A DNA stretch of 64,000 nt from Rhizobium sp. FKL33 (GTDB taxonomy: Bacteria; Pseudomonadota; Alphaproteobacteria; Rhizobiales; Rhizobiaceae), in contig NZ_STFX01000004.1 in the NCBI RefSeq assembly GCF_005222915.1, positions 48,371 through 112,370 of the forward strand, written 5' to 3'. Under the pieces are notes generated by a model. The model was not told the origin of the DNA, searched no databases, and was given only the letters and a program-made list of their open reading frames with translations. Shown in pieces: positions 53,818-62,495 of the stretch (the first letter of the stretch is position 1; each line of letters opens with the position of its first letter). The position numbers and the translations under genes were made by a program.

Positions 53818-54063
53818 TCAGCTCTTTACGGGCGGCACCTTCATCGCGTAGCAACGCACCAGTTCCTCGATGGCGGGATCGAGATCCTGCTGTTCCCAGC
53901 CGGCGGCAAGTCCGTCTTCGACCAGACGCAAGCGGATCGGCTTGAGATCGAGAAAGGCCGTATCGGCCTTCAGCGCGAGATCGAGAAACAACGCTTCCAG
54001 CGCTTCCTGACAATCGAGATCACGGTCCGTGTAGGGACCCTCTGCGCGCGGCGGACGTATCAT
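53818..54063 (-). CDS. Small conserved-looking hypothetical protein
   Basis: An 81-residue acidic helical protein (EALEALFLDLALKADTAF, then RLVEDGLAAGWEQQDLDPAIEELV). I do not recognise a named family. The start at 54063 (MIRPPRAEGPY) is favoured by the strong GGGAAAGGGAGA upstream on the minus strand; the longer in-frame frame has no such support. It stops right where the convergent receiver gene ends. Confidence 0.6.
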   Translation of the reverse strand: MIRPPRAEGPYTDRDLDCQEALEALFLDLALKADTAFLDLKPIRLRLVEDGLAAGWEQQDLDPAIEELVRCYAMKVPPVKS

Positions 54064-54323
54064 CCGGTCTCCCTTTCCCAGCGCGTGAACCTGACCCGGC
54101 CGACGCCCCGGCCTGGCGATTTCATGCAATGCGCGGGGACGCAGTAAAGTTCCGGCCATCCGCAATTTTCCTAAAAAAATGTGAGACGGTTGGGCTTTGG
54201 AAGTGGTGGGGCCAAGGCCGGAAGGGTCGTGACCTGAAATCCAATCAAGGAATATTTGCTGACCGCGCCCAAACATCGACCGCACAAGGACTACCCGCGG
54301 TGACACGAGCGCGTCGGTCGGCA
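54064..54323. other. Non-coding gap
   Basis: A 260-bp stretch between the small hypothetical gene and the LnmK-like gene, both on the minus strand. It likely holds the promoter of the small gene. I see no repeat, terminator or RNA gene in it. Confidence 0.4.
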
Positions 54324-55151
54324 TCATCCAGTTCGAAAATTGGCAAGCGGCGATCCGTCGGACCTGGTGATTGTTCCGTTCAGAAATTCTGAGCTTGCGG
54401 AATCAAGGTGGAGGCGGACAGAAACCTCGTCGCCAGCGTCAATGTTGCCACGAAACAGCATGGAGAATGGCGCACCGAGACGCCGCACGGCGGCGCTACC
54501 CTCCCGCATGCAGAGAACTCCGGTCACCAACGCTGCGAATTCTGCGAAGTAAAACAGTCCCGCGCCGTTGAATTCCTCAAAGGGGCAGGGACGCGTCGTC
54601 ATTTGATGGATCGGCGCCCCCTGGGGCTCTCGCCACTCCTTGATCGCCTGAATATCCTCCGCGAACTGGCTGGGCCTATGATTGGTTTCAGGTTGAAAAT
54701 GGCGAATGATCGAACGGCGAATGGAGCGGTTCTCGGCCGCGGCCCGAGCGACGAAAGTCGACTGCAGCAAGACGGAGCCGATCGGCTCGCCATTGACGCT
54801 CAATCGATGCAGGCTTTCCATACGGGCATCCGAAACAGCGTAGAGATCCGACGACAGGCCGAGAATGTCGTTCGGACAGGCGGCCGAAAGACGTGCATCG
54901 ACCTTGAGGGCCGAAATTGCCGCATAGGCTTCCTGGTTGTCGGGGGTGCGGAAGTCTGCGTTGGCGAGGCCGAGGCGCCTTGCGAGCAAGATCCAGTGTC
55001 GGTGCCCCAGTTCTTTCAGAAGCCATGTTCGGGAGAGGCCGAATGGTGTGAGATGCGGCATTCCCAACAGCAGTTCCGGACAAAGGGCAAGGCGGAACAG
55101 CGCATCGCTCCTGTTGTCCACCGGGCTGGGATCGCGCGGCATCATGTTCAT
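54324..55151 (-). CDS. Pnap_2097/LnmK-like hot-dog biosynthetic protein
   Basis: A 275-residue protein. The pattern LGMPHLTPFGLSRTWLLKEL, then GHRHWILLARRLG and YAAISALKVDARL, resembles the Pnap_2097 family, related to LnmK acyltransferase/decarboxylases with a double hot-dog fold. Those enzymes act on acyl-ACP or acyl-CoA in natural product pathways. It is the last member of the minus-strand Nit1C-type cluster, 90 bp beyond nitH. Family assignment is from memory of the motif and should be treated as likely rather than certain. Confidence 0.55.
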   Translation of the reverse strand: MNMMPRDPSPVDNRSDALFRLALCPELLLGMPHLTPFGLSRTWLLKELGHRHWILLARRLGLANADFRTPDNQEAYAAISALKVDARLSAACPNDILGLSSDLYAVSDARMESLHRLSVNGEPIGSVLLQSTFVARAAAENRSIRRSIIRHFQPETNHRPSQFAEDIQAIKEWREPQGAPIHQMTTRPCPFEEFNGAGLFYFAEFAALVTGVLCMREGSAAVRRLGAPFSMLFRGNIDAGDEVSVRLHLDSASSEFLNGTITRSDGSPLANFRTG

Positions 55152-55241
55152 GTGAAATGCACCTCTCTCCGTGGCAATGCGGTCTTCGTCGCGCCGGCCC
55201 CGGACGTTTCCAAGGGCCGGTCTGTATTGTGGGGCGGCTTG

Positions 55242-56516
55242 TCAGGCACCCGAGGCGCGCCGCAAGGGCGTTGCGGCGGCGTCGAGGAAGCGTGCGAGAT
55301 GATCGACGACGTATTCGGCATCCTTGCCCATGCCGAGGAAGCGGCCGGAGCCCCATGTCCACAACCATGGAAGTCCGAGCACATACACCCCGGGCTCGCG
55401 CGTGACGCCGCGACGCTGGACCGGATAACCGGTCCCGTCGAAGATCGGCAAGGCGGCGAAGGACCAGTCGGGCGTGAAGCCGGTCGCCCAGATCACGCTG
55501 GTGACGCCAGCGGCTTCGAGATCGAGTTGGGTGATCTCATCCCGAGGCTCCCAGACCGGTTCGTAGATGGTCGGCGGCGGCGCATCGACGCCCTTTTCCG
55601 CTATGTAGCGATCGATCAGCGCATTGATGCCGTTATAGACGCGGTCAGCTTCGTCGAGGTTCTGTTTGAGGTTCGGCCGGAAGATCATCTTGCCGCCGGT
55701 GACGGTCTCCATGCGTCCGTAGAGCGCCATTCCCTCGAGCGCGAACTGGCGCAGATCAATGTCGCGGCCGCCGTCGCGCCCTGTCAGGTAGTGGTTGGTG
55801 TCGTGCTTCTTCTTCGACATTCCGTCATGCTCGATGGTAATTTCGTACTGACCGATATCCGTCAGCCAATCCACCACATCACGACCTCGATAGAAGCGCG
55901 CGCAGCGCGGAGCGTTTCCGGTGACCAGATGCACCTTTCGTCCCGCCAGATGCAGGTCCTCGGCGATCTGGCAACCGGATTGGCCTGAACCCACCACCAT
56001 GACCGCGCCCTCCGGCAAAGAAGCCGCATTGCGGTAATAGGCGGTGTGGACCTGGAGGATCGCTTCGGGCAGTTTCGCCCCGGCGCGGGGAATGAAGGGG
56101 TCGGCATAAAGACTGGTCGCCAGAATGACGCTGTTTGCGGTGACGGCGCCTGCGGAGGTCTCAATCAGAAAGACGTCGCCCGAGCGTTCGACAAGGCTTA
56201 CTTCCGTGTGCTCGACAATGGGAGCCTTCACCTTGGCGATGAAGCGGTCGAGATAGGCGACGATCTCGTCCTTGACCATGAAACCATGCGGATCATCGCC
56301 ATCATAGGCATGGTCGGGGAGGAGGCACTGATGATTGGGGGTCACCAGGCAAAAGGCGTCCCAGCGCTCGGTCTTCCATTTATGCGCCGCTGTCTTCTTT
56401 TCGAAGACGATGTGATCGATGCCGGCTTTCGAGAGATAGTAGCTGGCGGATAATCCGGCCTGGCCGCCGCCGACGACAACGGTCTCGTAATGGTTCTTCA
56501 GGGTCGTGTTCGACAT
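55242..56516 (-). CDS. nitH: MSMEG_0569-family flavin-dependent oxidoreductase of the Nit1C cluster
   Basis: A 424-residue flavin monooxygenase-like protein. FAD motif VVVGGGQAGLSASYYLSKAG at the N terminus, and a second dinucleotide motif VMVVGSGQSGCQIAEDLH near residue 175 for NADPH. WATGFTPDWSF lies before the C terminus. The start at 56516 (MSNTTLKNHYE) is chosen over an upstream ATG five codons earlier. In Nit1C clusters this flavoprotein is the last core gene; its substrate is unknown. Confidence 0.85.
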   Translation of the reverse strand: MSNTTLKNHYETVVVGGGQAGLSASYYLSKAGIDHIVFEKKTAAHKWKTERWDAFCLVTPNHQCLLPDHAYDGDDPHGFMVKDEIVAYLDRFIAKVKAPIVEHTEVSLVERSGDVFLIETSAGAVTANSVILATSLYADPFIPRAGAKLPEAILQVHTAYYRNAASLPEGAVMVVGSGQSGCQIAEDLHLAGRKVHLVTGNAPRCARFYRGRDVVDWLTDIGQYEITIEHDGMSKKKHDTNHYLTGRDGGRDIDLRQFALEGMALYGRMETVTGGKMIFRPNLKQNLDEADRVYNGINALIDRYIAEKGVDAPPPTIYEPVWEPRDEITQLDLEAAGVTSVIWATGFTPDWSFAALPIFDGTGYPVQRRGVTREPGVYVLGLPWLWTWGSGRFLGMGKDAEYVVDHLARFLDAAATPLRRASGA

Positions 56517-56527
56517 GGATAGGCCTT

Positions 56528-56812
56528 TCAAAGCAGGAAAGTCTTGATCTGGATTTCGGCGTGCGGATCCGTGAAATCGCCTGCACGCTGTTCGATGCGG
56601 GAAAGCTGGCCGAGCGCCAGCGAGCAGGCAAAACCGTAGCGTTGCCGGACGCGGTCGCTTGCAATGGTTAGGGACTCGCGACTGCGCGTCAGGAAATCGG
56701 ACAGGGCATAGCGGCGCCCTTCCTCAAAGTAGTCACGGATGACGAGTGAAGGGGAATAGCACTCTTCCTCGACCCCATCCGGCCATTTCACGATGAAGCG
56801 CATTTCAGGCAT
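56528..56812 (-). CDS. nitG: MSMEG_0570-family nitrogen-starvation protein
   Basis: A 94-residue protein. MPEMRFIVKWPDGVEEECYS, then IRDYFEEGRRYALSDFLTRS and ERVRQRYGFACS-like sequence, is the hallmark of this small family found only in Nit1C-type clusters. The ATG at 56812 overlaps the glycosyltransferase stop by 8 bp. No catalytic motif is evident. Confidence 0.85.
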   Translation of the reverse strand: MPEMRFIVKWPDGVEEECYSPSLVIRDYFEEGRRYALSDFLTRSRESLTIASDRVRQRYGFACSLALGQLSRIEQRAGDFTDPHAEIQIKTFLL

Positions 56813-57968
56813 AGAGCCCCTCCTTTTGGTCGAGAAACGCGTGGTAGGCGGGAAGATGCGCCGCGGCGACCCGATGCCAGTCGTAGCGAGCGGCAACCGT
56901 CTGAGCGGCGGCCGTGCAGGATGCTTTTGCTTCTGGCGATAGCGCCGCCAGCATGGCGCCGGCGATGGACGCGGGCTGGTGAGGGTTGCACCATAACGCC
57001 GCCGGTGGCGGAACATATTCGGTGAATGGCGCGATCGCGGACAAAACGACCGGCGTCGCGCTCGCCATGGCTTCCAGCACGACAAGCCCGAACCCTTCCT
57101 TGAGCGACGGGAAGACCAGGGCGTCTGCATTCCGGAACAATGCGGGCATGTCCTCATCGGCAATGCGTCCAAGACAGGTGACGGCGGCCGCAAGAGCCGG
57201 ATTCTGAGACAATATTGTCGAGAAGGCGGCCTGATAGCCGCTGTGATCAAGTAAGGAAACGCCGCCCGCGATAAACAGCCGCGCATCCGGGTGAACCGCG
57301 AGAACCTGTTCGAAAGCGTCGAGAATGCCGAGCGTGTTCTTGCGCTCCTCGACCCCGCCGACCGCAAGAAAGATCGGGCCTGAACCACGTTTCAGGGTCT
57401 GTGCCATGGCGCTATCCGTCGCATTGCGTACAGGTGTGAAGCGGTGTCCATCGACGCCATTGCCGACAGTAACGGCGTTTCGCCCGCGCTGCTGGAACCA
57501 GCCGCGCCAGTATTCGCTGACGGTGAACAGCTGATCGGCTTCGTTGATCGAACGGGCCTGCAGTCGGCTTAACTCCGGATCTGCGAATTCATCGATGTGG
57601 TGGACGGTTCGAAAAAAGCCGGAAATTCGGCCCTGTCGCTTGAGCGCCGCCAGCGCATTGCCCGAAATGCCGTCATGGGCATGGAAAAGGTCGAATTGCG
57701 CAGTTCCGCTCACCCGGAAATAGGCGAGATAATCTTCGATGCGCTGGACGACCATGGCCGTCATATTCGAGGGCGCCGGTCCAACCGGAAAGGGGGCAAC
57801 CTCGCATCTGGCCGCACGAAAGAAGCCTTTGCCTGCGGCATCAGGCGCGTGCAGAACAACCGAATGGCCAAGCTCGTTCAGCGCCTCCGAGAGCTGCAGG
57901 GCGTGAACCACTCCCCCGCGCGGATTGGTGGAATGGGCCAGCATGGCGATGCGCAGGGACTTTATCAT
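56805..57968 (-). CDS. MSMEG_0565-family glycosyltransferase
   Basis: A 387-residue GT4-type glycosyltransferase. The N terminus IAMLAHSTNPRGGVVHALQLSE forms the acceptor domain, and the C-terminal donor site has FLAVGGVEERKNTLGILDAF and ALVFPSLKEGFGLVVLEAMA with the EX7E pattern. It is a recurrent but not universal member of Nit1C-like clusters, so the product may be a glycosylated compound. It overlaps the AIR-synthase-like gene upstream by four bases. Start at 57968 (MIKSLRIAML). Confidence 0.87.
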   Translation of the reverse strand: MIKSLRIAMLAHSTNPRGGVVHALQLSEALNELGHSVVLHAPDAAGKGFFRAARCEVAPFPVGPAPSNMTAMVVQRIEDYLAYFRVSGTAQFDLFHAHDGISGNALAALKRQGRISGFFRTVHHIDEFADPELSRLQARSINEADQLFTVSEYWRGWFQQRGRNAVTVGNGVDGHRFTPVRNATDSAMAQTLKRGSGPIFLAVGGVEERKNTLGILDAFEQVLAVHPDARLFIAGGVSLLDHSGYQAAFSTILSQNPALAAAVTCLGRIADEDMPALFRNADALVFPSLKEGFGLVVLEAMASATPVVLSAIAPFTEYVPPPAALWCNPHQPASIAGAMLAALSPEAKASCTAAAQTVAARYDWHRVAAAHLPAYHAFLDQKEGLYA

Positions 57969-58945
57969 GCCTTCTTCGCGCCTCCGAACTGCAATTGCAT
58001 CAAGGGCTCGTCCCGAAAATTGCGGATGACCGCATGGGATTGGCCTGCTCGTACGGAAACGCTGCACCCGGCCTCAACGGCGCCGATCACCGCTGCGGTC
58101 AGTCCCCGGGCAGCGAAGATATCGAGAACAGCCTGCGCCTTGTCGTTAGCCACGGACAGCAGGTAGCCATAGCTTGGAAAGGTGGCGAGCCAGCGCTCGA
58201 GCGAGACGCCATAGGGGATCGGTATCCGGTTCAGATCGATGTCGATCGACACGCAGGAACATTCGGCGAGCATGATCGCGGTGCCGACAATGCCGCCCTG
58301 GCTGATATCCTTGGCGGCGCGGCAAAGGCCGGCCTCGGCGATCTGCGGCAAGAGATCGAGATCGCCACGCAGGCGCTCGGGCGGCGCATCAAGAGCCGCC
58401 TGCCAGTTGTTGAAGGGCTCTCGATAGGCACCGCGATGATCGACGACGGCAATCAGCCAGTCGCCCGGGGCCGCGTCGAAGCTGGTCAATAGAGATTTCG
58501 CACGGCCAAGGACCGCAACGGAGAGCTGGCCGCGATCGGTTTTCAGATTGGTGTGTCCACCGACGATCGGCACGGCGAATGTGGACGATGCCGCCTTGAG
58601 GCCCGACAGAATGGGGTCGGCTCCTTCCTCACCCTTCGCCCAGACAGCATCGACGACCGCAATCGGTCGGCCACCCATCGCGGCGATGTCCGACAGATTC
58701 ACCATTACGCCGCACCAGCCCGCGAACCAGGGGTCGGCGGCGACGAATTCGTTCATGAAACCTTCGATCGCAAACAGAAGGTGGCCGTCGCCATCGGGAA
58801 TAGCCGCGCAGTCATCCCCGACCGCGACCGCTCCGTCCGTCAGCGACAGGCGGTCGGCCGCAAAGGCAATGTCGCGTTTGGCAGAGATGCCTGCGCTCTT
58901 CCGCAAGGCGGAGACGATGACCTCGAATTCCGGATGCGTGATCAT
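57965..58945 (-). CDS. nitF: Sll0787-family AIR synthase-like protein
   Basis: A 326-residue PurM/ThiL-like ATP-binding protein. VGDDCAAIPDGDGHLLFAIEG is the ATP/Mg site, VNLSDIAAMGGRPIAVVDAV and VGGHTNLKTDRGQLSVAVLG follow. Superfamily members phosphorylate or activate amides, carbamates or thiamine phosphate. In this cluster it may activate an amide or carbonyl made by the other enzymes. It overlaps the acetyltransferase by four bases. Start at 58945 (MITHPEFEVI). Confidence 0.87.
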   Translation of the reverse strand: MITHPEFEVIVSALRKSAGISAKRDIAFAADRLSLTDGAVAVGDDCAAIPDGDGHLLFAIEGFMNEFVAADPWFAGWCGVMVNLSDIAAMGGRPIAVVDAVWAKGEEGADPILSGLKAASSTFAVPIVGGHTNLKTDRGQLSVAVLGRAKSLLTSFDAAPGDWLIAVVDHRGAYREPFNNWQAALDAPPERLRGDLDLLPQIAEAGLCRAAKDISQGGIVGTAIMLAECSCVSIDIDLNRIPIPYGVSLERWLATFPSYGYLLSVANDKAQAVLDIFAARGLTAAVIGAVEAGCSVSVRAGQSHAVIRNFRDEPLMQLQFGGAKKA

Positions 58946-59484
58946 GCGGCCTTCCTCGGCAAAGCAATGAAGCCTGTTTGCGGTGAAAAGCATGGCGGAT
59001 AATGTGCGAGGTCCGCCTGCATGCGCAGATGCGGCTTCCCGTGAATGTCCACCTCATCCAGCACCCGCCAATGCAGCCGCCGGAAAAGGAGTTCGTTCTG
59101 CGCCTGCACATGCGCGAGGAAAATATGTGCGCCCATGGCGTGCGCCGAGCAGACGGCCAGCCGGATCAATGTCGCGCCCAATGCGCCGATCTTGCGATAG
59201 TCGCGGTGAACCGCGAGCCGGGAACCCCACCAGACGCCCGGCTCCGGCTGATGAATGCGCACGGCGCCGACGACATCGTCCGCCACGACGCCGAGCATGG
59301 ACAGCGCGACGATGGGGATGGCGACCTCGTCTATGGCGTCGTGATCATCGCCGTGGAAAATGCCCTGCTCCTCGCAGAACACCGCCCGCCGAAGCGTGTG
59401 AGCGCGATCCTTCTCCCAGGGACATGTGGCGAATTTCACCTGATATTCAGCCGCCCGAAAAGCTTGTGTGGGTTCGATGATCAT
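58942..59484 (-). CDS. nitE: MSMEG_0567/Sll0786-family N-acetyltransferase
   Basis: A 180-residue GNAT protein. VKFATCPWEKDRAHTLRRAV, then EEQGIFHGDDHDAIDE and VGAVRIHQPEPGVWWGSRLA, correspond to the nitrogen-starvation acetyltransferase family of Nit1C clusters. The acetyl-CoA loop region YRKIGALGATLIRLA is partly altered. Overlaps of four bases with both neighbours show tight coupling. Confidence 0.85.
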   Translation of the reverse strand: MIIEPTQAFRAAEYQVKFATCPWEKDRAHTLRRAVFCEEQGIFHGDDHDAIDEVAIPIVALSMLGVVADDVVGAVRIHQPEPGVWWGSRLAVHRDYRKIGALGATLIRLAVCSAHAMGAHIFLAHVQAQNELLFRRLHWRVLDEVDIHGKPHLRMQADLAHYPPCFSPQTGFIALPRKAA

Positions 59485-60599
59485 GCCGTCAGCCTCCGCT
59501 CATAGGTGGAGAGCGCCGAACAGGCCCCGCACTTGCCGCAACCGGCCTTGATATCGACGGACTTCAAGCCGCTCGATACGAGCATTTCCGACAAAGGCTT
59601 CAGGATAGAGTGCATGAAGTCTGGCGAGGGGGCCGGATGGCTTTCGAGCGGTGTGCCGGAAATGGGAACGAAAGGCACGACGAACGGATAGACGCCGATC
59701 GCTGCCAGTTTTTCGCAGATCTCCAGGATTGCTTCGCGTGTGTCTCCAAGGCCTGCGAGGATGTAAGTCGAAACCTGTCCGCGACCGAAGACCTCGACCG
59801 CAGCCTTGAAGGAGGACATGTATTTTTCGATCGAAACCTGCGCCTTGCCTGGCATGATCCTGACACGCACCTCCGGCGTGACCGCTTCCAGATGCATGCC
59901 CAGCGTATCGACGCCGGCGTCTTTCATGCGCTGGAACCAGAGGTCGTCCTCGGGCGGTTCGCATTGAGCCTGAATCGGGAGATCCACGGCGGCCTTGATG
60001 GCGCGTGCGCTCTCGGCCAGGACGGCCGCGCCGCGATCATCGCCCTTCGGCGTGCCGGTCGTCATCACCATATGCTTGACGCCATCCAGCGCGACCGCAG
60101 CCTTGGCGACTTCCGCCAACTGTTCCGGCGTCTTGTGGGCGATGGTGCGGCCGGCGGCCAGGGATTGCCCGATCGCGCAGAACTGACAGGTCTTCGTCCG
60201 GCTCTGGTAGCGAATGCAGGTCTGCAGCACGGTGGTCGCCAGCACGTCGCGGCCATGCAGAACGGCAATCTGCGAATAGGGAACGCCATCCGCCGTCTTG
60301 CCCTCGTAGAACCGGGGACGCAGAGGAAACGTCACCTCGCCCAGCACCTCGCCATTCCGGCTGATGCGGCTTTTGCCGGCCTCATCCGGCTTTTCGACAA
60401 GATAGGGGCTTTCGAAGGCGGGCGCCGTGTGAACGGGCACCATCACCGTCATGCCGTCGATGGTCAGGGCCTTGTGATCGGAGGGACCCGCGCCGCCTCT
60501 GCGGCTTTCATGGCCAGCCCGGGGAACAACGAGCCTCGCTCCGTAGGACTGCAACTCGTTGATCAAGGTTTCGGTCTTGGGAGACGCCAGACTGTCCAT
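59481..60599 (-). CDS. nitD: MSMEG_0568-family radical SAM protein
   Basis: A 372-residue radical SAM-type protein. Candidate cluster cysteines are Cys128, Cys138 and Cys141 ([18 protein letters not shown]), a CX9CX2C spacing instead of the usual CX3CX2C. Near the C terminus Cys354, Cys357 and Cys360 (GCGKCGACS) could bind a second Fe-S cluster. The N-terminal block [17 protein letters not shown] is typical of this family. Its Shine-Dalgarno AAGGAGTG lies inside nitC. The reaction is unknown. Confidence 0.85.
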   Translation of the reverse strand: MDSLASPKTETLINELQSYGARLVVPRAGHESRRGGAGPSDHKALTIDGMTVMVPVHTAPAFESPYLVEKPDEAGKSRISRNGEVLGEVTFPLRPRFYEGKTADGVPYSQIAVLHGRDVLATTVLQTCIRYQSRTKTCQFCAIGQSLAAGRTIAHKTPEQLAEVAKAAVALDGVKHMVMTTGTPKGDDRGAAVLAESARAIKAAVDLPIQAQCEPPEDDLWFQRMKDAGVDTLGMHLEAVTPEVRVRIMPGKAQVSIEKYMSSFKAAVEVFGRGQVSTYILAGLGDTREAILEICEKLAAIGVYPFVVPFVPISGTPLESHPAPSPDFMHSILKPLSEMLVSSGLKSVDIKAGCGKCGACSALSTYERRLTA

Positions 60600-61566
60600 C
60601 GGTTTCACTCCTTGTCTGTCTGTTGAACGGGATGGGCTCGACGCTGGCCAGCGGCGCGGCGACACGGTTGTCGAGAAAAAGCTGGAGCAGTTCAGGCCGA
60701 GCATAGTGGCCGACCGAATCCATCATGCGCTTGCGCTTGATGATCAGACTCATGTCGAGGTCGGCGATCAGCAGCCCCTCTCCCTCCGTCAATGGAGGGA
60801 CCAAATGTTTGCCTTCCGGGGAGATGATCGCTGTCATGCAGCCGCCGCGCAGAGCCTTCTGCAGGCCTTCATCGGGGGTAATCGACGCGATCTGCTCGTC
60901 GGTCAGCCAGCCGGTGGCGTTGACGACGAAACAACCGCTTTCCAAGGCATGGTGGCGGATGGTGACTTCCATCTGATCGGCGAAGATCGGGCCGACCATG
61001 GAGCCCGGGAATTGCGCCACATGAATCTCTTCATGCTGCGCCATCAGCGCGTAGCGCGCGAGCGGGTTATAATGTTCCCAGCAGGCCAGCGCGCCGATCC
61101 TTCCGACCGCGCTCGGGGCCACTTTGAGGCCGGATCCATCGCCCTGACCCCAGATCATTCGCTCGTGGAAGGTCGGGGTGATCTTGCGACGCTTGAGGAT
61201 CAGGCTTCCATCTGCATCGAAGACGAGCTGGGTGTTGTAAAGCGTGCCATGATCGCGCTCGTTGACGCCAAGCACGATGACCATGCCATGCTCTCGCGCC
61301 GCGCCGGCGATGGCGTCCGTCGCTGCGGATGGAACCGTGACCGCCTCTTCATAGAGGCGCACATGCTCCCGACCGGACAAGATCGGCGGAAGAACGAACG
61401 AGAAATAGGGATACCAGGGAACGAAAGTCTCGGGAAAGACCATCAATTCCACACCCTTGTCGGCGCCTTCGCGGATCGCCTCCAGAACGCGAGACAGCGT
61501 CTTCTCGCGCGAGGTCAGATCGGGAGCAATCTGCGCGGCCGCCACTCTGACGGTTTTCTGGTCCAT
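60508..61566 (-). CDS. nitC: Nit6803-family nitrilase of the Nit1C cluster
   Basis: A 352-residue nitrilase with catalytic Glu46 ([12 protein letters not shown]), Lys128 (LKRRKITPT) and Cys162 ([10 protein letters not shown]). The PWYPYFSF block marks the class 1C/Nit6803 group. In related organisms a homologous cluster has been tied to growth on cyanide as nitrogen source, and Nit6803 acts on aromatic and aliphatic nitriles in vitro. Its 3' end overlaps nitD by 92 bp in another frame, an oddity discussed separately. Confidence 0.9.
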   Translation of the reverse strand: MDQKTVRVAAAQIAPDLTSREKTLSRVLEAIREGADKGVELMVFPETFVPWYPYFSFVLPPILSGREHVRLYEEAVTVPSAATDAIAGAAREHGMVIVLGVNERDHGTLYNTQLVFDADGSLILKRRKITPTFHERMIWGQGDGSGLKVAPSAVGRIGALACWEHYNPLARYALMAQHEEIHVAQFPGSMVGPIFADQMEVTIRHHALESGCFVVNATGWLTDEQIASITPDEGLQKALRGGCMTAIISPEGKHLVPPLTEGEGLLIADLDMSLIIKRKRMMDSVGHYARPELLQLFLDNRVAAPLASVEPIPFNRQTRSETDGQSGVSQDRNLDQRVAVLRSEARCSPGWP

Positions 61567-61628
61567 GAGAGAATTCCTTCTTGGCTACGGAAAACCCGGG
61601 GCGGCGAGACCACCCCGGGGGCGGGTGA

Positions 61629-62111
61629 TCAGAGCGTCCAGGTGTCGAGAATGAAAGCGCCATCGCGACGATGAAGGAGCACCAGGTCGAGGACATCGAG
61701 TGGGCTGATCGGCTTGATGCCGGGGATCAGAGACGGTTCGCCGTGGCCATAGAGCGCCTGCAGCGCAAACCGGCAGGCATAGACCTTGCCGCCTTCTTCC
61801 ATGAAACCCTTGATCTGGTTGTTGAAGTTGAGATGTCCCGGAAACGCCTCGTCGCCGAGTTTCGGAAAGCCACGCTGTACGCCGAGCGTGACGCCGGGGC
61901 CGTACAGCAGGACGGAGGTCTCGAAACCCTTACGCTTCAAACGTTTGGCCTGCAGCAGATTGACGAGACCGATGGAGCCTTCAAACGCGACCGTGTGGAA
62001 GGTGATAAGGGCTTTTTCGCCTTCTTTAGCCTGAACGTCCTCGAAGACCTTTTCTTCATAATCGACAAAGAAATCGCCGGCTTCATGTGCGGGCTTGGTG
62101 ACTGCGGGCAT
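61629..62111 (-). CDS. nitB: MSMEG_0572/Sll0783-family nitrogen-starvation protein
   Basis: A 160-residue protein that opens the operon. [40 protein letters not shown] and [20 protein letters not shown] match the family whose cyanobacterial member (Sll0783) is induced by nitrogen starvation; the fold resembles DsrE-like proteins. It follows a sigma-54 promoter and a good Shine-Dalgarno (AACAGGAGAG). Its molecular role is not known. Confidence 0.87.
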   Translation of the reverse strand: MPAVTKPAHEAGDFFVDYEEKVFEDVQAKEGEKALITFHTVAFEGSIGLVNLLQAKRLKRKGFETSVLLYGPGVTLGVQRGFPKLGDEAFPGHLNFNNQIKGFMEEGGKVYACRFALQALYGHGEPSLIPGIKPISPLDVLDLVLLHRRDGAFILDTWTL

Positions 62112-62495
62112 GGGACTCTCCTGTTGTTGTCATGGCTTCCCCATCCAAGGGGATAACCACTGTTTTGCAATCGTCATGCCAGATTGATTTCATAGAGAAA
62201 CCGATCAATTCATGTGCAGATCCATTCAATAATGCGATCAAATATGGATTACTTGGGACGTTTCCGTTCATACAGAGGGCATCCCGGCGCCAATTTTGAA
62301 TCCTTTTTGCCGCTTCATTGATCCTGTCAATGTGCATACACGGCGCAGTCCGCTGCCCGAAACGCATATCTTCGTTTACGCTTTGCGTTGGATATGGCCA
62401 TTTGATTCCAACCCTGCGTCGAGGCCGTCAATTAATGAGTGACATTGATTGGATGCATCGATATACGGTCAATTCCATTGAGGCGGAGAGGGCCG
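62112..62495. promoter_or_regulatory. Divergent promoter region of nitB and the MocR-type regulator
   Basis: A 384-bp AT-richer gap without genes. It contains the sigma-54 promoter for nitB, and on the regulator side two loosely similar stretches, GATATGGCCATTTGATTCCA (62390-62409) and GATATACGGTCAATTCCATT (around 62460), that could be MocR half sites. I did not find a clear NtrC site (GCAC...GGTGC). Confidence 0.55.
62166..62181 (-). promoter_or_regulatory. Sigma-54 (RpoN) promoter of the Nit1C operon
   Basis: On the minus strand the sequence reads TGGCATG-ACGA-TTGCA, close to the consensus TGGCACG-N4-TTGCW with the invariant GG and GC at the proper spacing. The GC element lies about 56 bp before the nitB ATG, leaving a leader of roughly 45 bases with a clear ribosome-binding site. 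Sigma-54 use fits the nitrogen-starvation annotation of the families downstream. Confidence 0.8.

Noticed and set aside
62112..62495. A clear NtrC binding site upstream of the sigma-54 promoter
   Set aside because: No GCAC-N-GGTGC type palindrome was found on either strand; single half-site-like GCAC motifs only.
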